From the NCBI GenBank assembly GCA_903910495.1, contig CAIVZW010000613.1, positions 1 to 10,747 on the forward strand: a DNA stretch of 10,747 nucleotides. The letters run 5' to 3'. The notes under the pieces are model-generated. The model ran no database searches. It was not told the origin of the DNA and worked only from the letters and a program-made list of their open reading frames with translations. Of the stretch, positions 6,340-10,747 are shown one piece after another (position 1 is the first letter of the stretch; each line of letters begins with the position of its first letter). The DNA is from an uncultured beta proteobacterium (GTDB lineage Bacteria > Pseudomonadota > Gammaproteobacteria > Burkholderiales > Rhodocyclaceae). A program made the translations under genes and the position numbers.

Positions 6340-7299
6340 ATGTTTGCCCGCATCGCAGGCGTTGGTGGTTTTCTGCCAGGACAGCCTGTTAGTAACAACG
6401 ATCTCATCCAGCGCGGAGTCGATACCAATGACGAATGGGTCGTCAGTCGCACGGGAATCAAGGCGCGCCATATTGCTGACGCCGGCTGTACGTCAAGTGA
6501 CCTGGCGCTTGAGGCCAGCCGCCGGGCTCTTGCCGCTGCGGCAATTGACGCCAGAGAGATTGATCTGATCATTGTCGCGACCTCGACCCCCGATTTCATT
6601 TTTCCAAGTACCGCTTGCCTTTTGCAGTCAAAACTGGGCAATCAAGGGGCCATGGCTTTCGATGTCCAGGCCGTATGCAGCGGTTTCGTCTACGCCCTGA
6701 CCATCGCCGAAAAGTTCATTCGATCCGGCAGTCACAAGAAGGCATTGGTCGTTGGTGCCGAGGTATTCTCACGGATTCTTGACTGGGAAGACCGTGCGAC
6801 CTGCGTCTTGTTTGGCGACGGAGCAGGCGCTGTCGTACTGGAAGCCTCGGACAAGCCCGGCATTCTTGCCAGCGTTGCCCATGCCGACGGTTCGTATAAT
6901 GGTATCCTCTCGGTGCCGGGCAGTATCTGCAACGGAAAGGTCACTGGCGACCCATTTCTGCGCATGGACGGGCAGTCCGTATTCAAGTTCGCTGTCCGGG
7001 TGCTGTCCGAAATGGCCAACGAATGTTGTGCCGCCGCCGGCGTCTCTTCGTCCGAAGTCGACTGGCTGGTCCCCCACCAGGCCAACATCCGCATCATCGA
7101 ATCGACCGGCAAGAAACTTGGCCTTGGCATGGACAAGGTCATCGTGACGGTGGATATTCACGGTAACACTTCCGCCGCCTCCATTCCGTTGGCACTGGAT
7201 GTTGCGGTTCGCGATGGGCGCATTCAACGAGGACAGAAAATCCTGCTGGAAGGCGTTGGCGGCGGTTTTACCTGGGGCGCTGTTTTACTCGAATTCTGA
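6340..7299 (+). CDS. fabH: Beta-ketoacyl-ACP synthase III
   Basis: FabH condenses acetyl-CoA with malonyl-ACP to start fatty-acid chains. The 319-residue product has the Cys-His-Asn triad of the family: Cys113 in VQAVCSGF, His246 in PHQANIRI and Asn276 in [10 protein letters not shown], corresponding to E. coli Cys112, His244 and Asn274. Also present are [11 protein letters not shown] (30-40), [10 protein letters not shown] (158-167) and the C-terminal [14 protein letters not shown]. Length is normal. AGGAGA at 6325-6330 precedes the ATG by 9 nt and lies within the end of plsX; only 1 bp separates the two genes. fabD follows after 9 bp. Confidence 0.97.
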   Translation: MFARIAGVGGFLPGQPVSNNDLIQRGVDTNDEWVVSRTGIKARHIADAGCTSSDLALEASRRALAAAAIDAREIDLIIVATSTPDFIFPSTACLLQSKLGNQGAMAFDVQAVCSGFVYALTIAEKFIRSGSHKKALVVGAEVFSRILDWEDRATCVLFGDGAGAVVLEASDKPGILASVAHADGSYNGILSVPGSICNGKVTGDPFLRMDGQSVFKFAVRVLSEMANECCAAAGVSSSEVDWLVPHQANIRIIESTGKKLGLGMDKVIVTVDIHGNTSAASIPLALDVAVRDGRIQRGQKILLEGVGGGFTWGAVLLEF

Positions 7300-7308
7300 G
7301 GATAATCT

Positions 7309-8247
7309 ATGGCATTCGCTTTCGTTTTTCCCGGTCAGGGTTCCCAATCTGTCGGCATGATGGCTGCTTATGGCGATTCTGCTGTGATTCGCTCGACATT
7401 TGATGAAGCGTCGGCAGCACTTGGGCAAGACCTATGGCAACTGGTTGCCGAAGGTCCCGCTGAAGCTCTGACACAAACCGTCAATACCCAGCCGTTGATG
7501 TTAACGGCGGGCATGGCCGCCTACCGCCTGTGGCTTGACAAAGGCGGCAGGCTTCCGTCGGTCGTTGCCGGGCATAGCCTTGGTGAGTATTCGGCGCTGG
7601 TTGCTGCGGGGGTCATAGACTTCAAGGACGCCATCCCGCTCGTGCGCCTGCGTGCCACGGCAATGCAGGCGGCTGTCCCGGTGGGTATGGGAGCGATGGC
7701 GGCCATTTTGAACCTCGATGACGACAAGATCCTCGAAGCCTGTGCCGAAGCCGCTTCCGAAATCGGCAACGGGGAAGTCGTCGAACCAGTCAATTTCAAT
7801 GCGCCCGGACAAACCGTGATTGCCGGCAGTAAAGCCGCTGTCGAACGTGCCTGCGAAGCTTGCAAGGCAAGAGGCGCCAAGCGAGCCGTTCTGTTGCCCG
7901 TTTCCGCACCTTTCCATTCCTCTCTGATTCGTCCCGCAGCCGACATCCTGGGTGAGCGTCTGGCCGAGCTGAATTTTGCAGTGCCGAGGATTCCAGTAGT
8001 CAATAACGTCGATGTCGCCATCGAATCCGACCCTCAGAGAATCAAGGATGCGCTGATTCGGCAGGCCTTTTCACCGGTACGTTGGGTTGAAACGGTGCGC
8101 AAAATCGCCACGCTGGGTGTGACAACCGTGGCTGAATGCGGCCCGGGAAAAGTGTTAGCCGGCCTCACTAAACGTTGCGCCGATGGTGTCAATGGTGTGG
8201 CGCTGGCCGATATTGCTTCAATCGAAGCCAACCTCAATCTGGAGTAA
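7309..8247 (+). CDS. fabD: Malonyl-CoA:ACP transacylase
   Basis: FabD transfers malonyl from CoA to the phosphopantetheine of AcpP, supplying the extender for FabH and FabF. The 312-residue product has the N-terminal FVFPGQGSQ (5-13), the nucleophile elbow GHSLGE with Ser90, Arg115 in LVRLRA that binds the malonyl carboxylate, catalytic His203 in VSAPFHS, Gln252 in RQAFSPVRW and the late GPGKVLAGL motif (278-286). These match E. coli Ser92, Arg117, His201 and Gln250. GAGGA at 7298-7302 overlaps the fabH stop codon and stands 6 nt before the ATG, pointing to coupled translation. fabG follows after 3 bp. Confidence 0.97.
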   Translation: MAFAFVFPGQGSQSVGMMAAYGDSAVIRSTFDEASAALGQDLWQLVAEGPAEALTQTVNTQPLMLTAGMAAYRLWLDKGGRLPSVVAGHSLGEYSALVAAGVIDFKDAIPLVRLRATAMQAAVPVGMGAMAAILNLDDDKILEACAEAASEIGNGEVVEPVNFNAPGQTVIAGSKAAVERACEACKARGAKRAVLLPVSAPFHSSLIRPAADILGERLAELNFAVPRIPVVNNVDVAIESDPQRIKDALIRQAFSPVRWVETVRKIATLGVTTVAECGPGKVLAGLTKRCADGVNGVALADIASIEANLNLE

Positions 8248-8250
8248 TTC

Positions 8251-8994
8251 ATGTTGCTAAAAGGTCAAGTTGCTCTCGTCACTGGTGCTGCGCAAGGCAT
8301 CGGTGCTGCTGTTGTTCTCGAACTTGTACGTCAGGGAGCGACGGTTATTGGTACGGACATTAACGAAGAGGGCGCCAAACGCATCAACGCCAGTTTGCTT
8401 GAGGCTGGGGCCCAAGGGCGTGGCATCGTCATGGACGTGCGCGACACGGCCCAGGTTGAGGCGGTTATTGAACTGATCGAGAAGGAATTCGGTGGCGTTT
8501 ATGTGCTGGTCAATAACGCCGGTATTACCCGCGACAATCTGGCCATGCGCATGAAGGACGAAGAATGGGATATGGTTATCGAAACCAATCTCAAATCGGT
8601 GTTCCGTCTATCACGCGCAGTCATGCGTGGCATGATGAAGGCACGGGCCGGGCGTATCATCAATGTTTCTTCGGTGGTGGGACATGCCGGCAACGCCGGG
8701 CAGGCTAATTATTGCGCCTCAAAAGCGGGCGTTACTGGCTTGTCGCGTTCGCTGGCACGCGAGTTGGGCAGCCGCAACATCACGGTCAACTGTGTCGCGC
8801 CGGGTTTTATCGATACCAGCATGACCAAAGCATTGGAAGAAAAGCAGCGCGCGGCGCTGGTCGCCAATGTGCCGCTTGGCCGGCTGGGTACGCCGGAAGA
8901 TGTGGCGGCGGCTGTCGGTTTTCTGGCCTCGCCGGCCGCAGCGTACATTACCGGCGCGACGATTCACGTCAATGGCGGTATGTACATGGGATGA
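8251..8994 (+). CDS. fabG: 3-oxoacyl-ACP reductase
   Basis: FabG reduces 3-oxoacyl-ACP to 3-hydroxyacyl-ACP with NADPH. The 247-residue product is a classical short-chain dehydrogenase: the cofactor loop TGAAQGIG at 11-18, NNAG at 88-91, Asn113, and the catalytic Ser141, Tyr154 and Lys158 (YCASK) with the same spacing as in E. coli FabG (138, 151, 155). PGFIDTSMT (184-192) and the C-terminal ITGATIHVNGGMYM are typical. GGAG (8241-8244) overlaps the end of fabD and lies 6 nt before the ATG, with 3 bp between the genes. Its position between fabD and acpP separates it from the many other SDR paralogues. A structured spacer follows its stop. Confidence 0.96.
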   Translation: MLLKGQVALVTGAAQGIGAAVVLELVRQGATVIGTDINEEGAKRINASLLEAGAQGRGIVMDVRDTAQVEAVIELIEKEFGGVYVLVNNAGITRDNLAMRMKDEEWDMVIETNLKSVFRLSRAVMRGMMKARAGRIINVSSVVGHAGNAGQANYCASKAGVTGLSRSLARELGSRNITVNCVAPGFIDTSMTKALEEKQRAALVANVPLGRLGTPEDVAAAVGFLASPAAAYITGATIHVNGGMYMG

Positions 8995-8995
8995 C

Positions 8996-9056
8996 GCCCG
9001 TAAGGGCAGCAGGCGTTACAGACCGGTTCGCCTGCTTTATTTGGTAAGAGCCGGTC
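8996..9056 (+). terminator. Structured fabG-acpP spacer with terminator-like hairpin
   Basis: One base after the fabG stop lies a small hairpin GCCC-GTAA-GGGC (8996-9007) with a GNRA-type loop. It directly abuts a second hairpin with arms AGCAGGCG (9008-9015) and CGCCTGCT (9029-9036), followed by TTATTT. The 13-base loop of the second contains GACCGG (9021-9026), which is fully complementary to CCGGTC at 9051-9056 and could form a pseudoknot or a competing stem. The second hairpin is terminator-like but its T-tract is interrupted, so it may be partial. Confidence 0.6.
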
Positions 9057-9069
9057 ATTTTGGTAAAAT
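9041..9069 (+). promoter_or_regulatory. sigma70 promoter for acpP
   Basis: TTGGTA (9041-9046, four of six) is separated by 17 bp from TAAAAT (9064-9069, five of six). The predicted start near 9076 gives a leader of about 39 nt before acpP. A dedicated acpP promoter fits the very high demand for the carrier protein, and E. coli acpP also has its own. The -10 box lies within a small ATTTT-GGT-AAAAT inverted repeat. Confidence 0.55.
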
Positions 9070-9114
9070 AACGCGTTTTTGTTTCACACTTGAACCTTAA
9101 GAAGGAGTCTTTTG

Positions 9115-9351
9115 ATGGAAAATATCGAACAACGCGTCAGAAAAATTGTCGCAGAGCAACTTGGCGTTAATGAAGCGGACATCAAGAACGAGTCGTCGTT
9201 CGTTGATGACCTCGGCGCGGATTCGTTGGATACGGTTGAACTGGTAATGGCCCTCGAAGAAGAATTCGAGTGTGAAATTCCGGATGATGAAGCCGAGAAG
9301 ATCACCAACGTTCAACAAGCCATTGATTACGTCGTAAACCACAAGAAGTAG
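9115..9351 (+). CDS. acpP: Acyl carrier protein
   Basis: AcpP carries the growing acyl chain on a 4'-phosphopantetheine arm and hands it to FabH, FabD, FabG, FabF and PlsX. The 78-residue acidic product has the attachment site Ser37 in [12 protein letters not shown], with the usual N-terminal helix and [27 protein letters not shown] 9115 is preceded by a near-perfect AAGGAG (9102-9107, 7 nt away), the strongest ribosome site in the window; an in-frame TTG one codon earlier is unlikely to be the start. The gene has its own promoter upstream and an intrinsic terminator 16 bp after its stop, so it can be made as a short single-gene message. Confidence 0.98.
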   Translation: MENIEQRVRKIVAEQLGVNEADIKNESSFVDDLGADSLDTVELVMALEEEFECEIPDDEAEKITNVQQAIDYVVNHKK

Positions 9352-9367
9352 TCCTTTTTCGGGAGTC

Positions 9368-9404
9368 GGTTGCGGACGGTTCTGAGACTGCCCGTAACCT
9401 TTTT
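9368..9404 (+). terminator. Intrinsic terminator after acpP
   Basis: An eight-pair lower stem (GGTTGCGG, 9368-9375, with CCCGTAACC, 9391-9399, including one G-T pair) is followed by one mismatch and a five-pair upper stem closing on a CTGA loop (9382-9385). TTTTT follows directly (9400-9404). It lies between acpP and fabF, so fabF is transcribed by read-through or from a promoter in 9405-9460 that I cannot identify with confidence. Confidence 0.82.
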
Positions 9405-9460
9405 GTTCCGAACTGCCTTCCCTTTAAATCCAGCATTTTCCTGACTACCCGGAGAAGAAA

Positions 9461-10699
9461 TTGACACGTCGCAGAGTTGTCATCACCGGCCTCGGAGTCG
9501 TTTCTCCGGTCGGCAATAGCGTTGAACAAGCCTGGCAGAACATTCTTGCCGGACGCTCCGGAATCGACCGGATCACTCGTTTCGATGTTTCCACATTCCC
9601 CGTGCAGATTGGTGGTGAAGTGAAGGATTTCGATATCGCTCAGTATCTGCCAATGAAAGACGCACGGCGGATGGATACCTTCATCCATTACGGCATGGCC
9701 GCAGGGATCCAGGCGATCAAGGATGCAGGACTTGAGGCCCATCCGGCCAACGCCGACCGGATCGGTGTTTCCATTGGTTCCGGTATTGGCGGATTGCCCC
9801 TGATTGAAATTACCCGTGACGAGTTCGTTGCCAACGGTGTCCGGAAGATTTCCCCCTTCTTCGTTCCCGGCTCGATCATCAACATGATCTCGGGCAACCT
9901 GTCTATCCTTTATGGTTACAAGGGGCCGAATATTGCCATTGTCAGCGCCTGTTCGACAGGCACGCACAGTATTGGCGATGCGGGCCGTCTGATCGAATAC
10001 GGCGACGCCGACATCATGATTGCCGGTGGTGCCGAGTGTACCGTTTCCCCTCTCGGGCTGGGCGGCTTCTGCGCTGCCCGTGCGCTCTCAACACGCAACG
10101 ATGACCCGAAAACGGCGAGCCGTCCGTGGGACAAGGACCGCGATGGCTTTGTGCTGGGCGAAGGTGCCGGCGTGATGGTGCTTGAAGAATATGAGCACGC
10201 CAAGGCCCGCGGCGCCCGGATTTATGCTGAACTGGCCGGCTTTGGCATGAGTGCCGATGCCAATCACATGACCGCCCCCTGTGAAGATGGCGAGGGTGCG
10301 GCGCGCTGCATGACTAACGCACTGCGTAATTCCCAGCTTGATCCGCAGGACGTGCACTATCTCAACGCGCACGGCACCTCGACTCCGCTCGGTGACAAGG
10401 CCGAGACAGTCGCCGTCAAGCGCGCCTTTGGTGATCACGCCAGGAAACTGGTGGTCAATTCAACCAAATCGATGACCGGCCATCTGCTCGGTGCGGCCGG
10501 GGGCATTGAAGCTGTGTTCTCGGCGCTGGCGATTTACGATCAGGTTTCGCCACCGACCATCAACATCTTCAATCAGGATGAACTGTGTGATCTTGATTAT
10601 TGTGCCAATGAGGCACGCAAGATGAAAATTGACGTCGCCATGTCTAATTCCTTTGGTTTTGGCGGCACCAACGCAACCGCTGTCTTCAAGCGGATCTAG
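9461..10699 (+). CDS. fabF: Beta-ketoacyl-ACP synthase II
   Basis: FabF elongates acyl-ACP by condensation with malonyl-ACP. The 412-residue product is a complete KAS II: N-terminal RRRVVITGLGVVSPVG, nucleophile Cys164 in SACSTG, His304 in NAHGTSTPLGD, Lys336 in NSTKS, His341 in TGHLLGAAG and the C-terminal SNSFGFGGTNA. These align with E. coli FabF Cys163, His303 and His340. The start is TTG at 9461, with GGAG (9451-9454) 6 nt upstream. No ATG or GTG occurs near the conserved N-terminus, so the rare TTG appears real. It follows acpP after 109 bp containing a terminator. FabB is excluded by length and by the FabF-like position after acpP. Confidence 0.96.
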   Translation: MTRRRVVITGLGVVSPVGNSVEQAWQNILAGRSGIDRITRFDVSTFPVQIGGEVKDFDIAQYLPMKDARRMDTFIHYGMAAGIQAIKDAGLEAHPANADRIGVSIGSGIGGLPLIEITRDEFVANGVRKISPFFVPGSIINMISGNLSILYGYKGPNIAIVSACSTGTHSIGDAGRLIEYGDADIMIAGGAECTVSPLGLGGFCAARALSTRNDDPKTASRPWDKDRDGFVLGEGAGVMVLEEYEHAKARGARIYAELAGFGMSADANHMTAPCEDGEGAARCMTNALRNSQLDPQDVHYLNAHGTSTPLGDKAETVAVKRAFGDHARKLVVNSTKSMTGHLLGAAGGIEAVFSALAIYDQVSPPTINIFNQDELCDLDYCANEARKMKIDVAMSNSFGFGGTNATAVFKRI

Positions 10700-10715
10700 A
10701 CGATCCCATTCGCGC

Positions 10716-10747
10716 GGTGCAGTTTCCTGTTCGCATTGAACTGCATC
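10716..10747 (+). terminator. Possible terminator hairpin after fabF, cut by window end
   Basis: GGTGCAGTT (10716-10724) can pair with AACTGCATC (10739-10747), nine pairs with one G-T, around a 14-base loop, 16 bp after the fabF stop. The window ends at the last base of the stem, so it cannot be seen whether a T-tract follows. It may be a terminator or an unrelated inverted repeat. Confidence 0.4.

Noticed and set aside
9302..9967. Leftward open frame of 221 codons opposite acpP and fabF
   Set aside because: It runs through the acpP terminator and is antisense to two conserved genes; a codon-bias shadow.
1..10747. A novel defence, secondary-metabolite or mobile system
   Set aside because: All genes are conserved core genes in an expected order with intact catalytic residues; no transposase, integrase, att site or unusual domain is present.

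Overview
This is a chromosomal housekeeping locus from a Gram-negative proteobacterium, most probably a betaproteobacterium. A Rhodocyclales-like lineage is my guess, from gene order, protein wording and moderate GC content. The order rluC, HAD phosphatase, sppA, tetrapyrrole-methylase-family gene, maf/yceF, yceD, rpmF, plsX, fabH, fabD, fabG, acpP, fabF is the classic betaproteobacterial form of the rpmF-plsX-fab cluster. I see no mobile element, CRISPR array, phage gene, rRNA or tRNA.

Layout. Bases 1-382 hold no gene. They look like the divergent promoter and long 5' leader of a left-going gene, by synteny rne (RNase E). rluC (383-1375) and a HAD phosphatase (1359-2015) overlap and run rightward. 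A 132-bp AT-rich gap with a 22-bp tandem repeat leads to sppA (2148-3098). sppA converges, with only 4 bp between stop codons, on a leftward pair: maf/yceF (4431-3847), then an RsmI-like methyltransferase gene (3813-3103). A 128-bp divergent control region (4432-4559), carrying a perfect 10-bp tandem repeat and a good sigma70 promoter, separates maf from the rightward yceD-rpmF-plsX-fabH-fabD-fabG-acpP-fabF cluster. That cluster fills the rest of the window.

How it works together. YceD and L32 (rpmF) belong to 50S ribosome biogenesis. PlsX begins phospholipid synthesis from acyl-ACP. FabH, FabD, FabG, AcpP and FabF supply initiation, malonyl loading, ketoreduction, the acyl carrier and elongation for type II fatty-acid synthesis. 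Gene spacing is tight from plsX to fabG. The cluster is nevertheless divided by strong hairpins: an intrinsic terminator between rpmF and plsX, a multi-hairpin element between fabG and acpP followed by a separate acpP promoter, and an intrinsic terminator between acpP and fabF. acpP therefore looks like its own transcription unit inside the cluster.

The proteins are ordinary and complete, with all catalytic residues I looked for present. The points of interest are regulatory: non-standard translation starts (no Shine-Dalgarno at plsX, near-leaderless yceD, TTG for fabF, GTG for sppA), the repeats in the two control regions, the structured fabG-acpP spacer and the likely rne leader. I found no undescribed protein system here.
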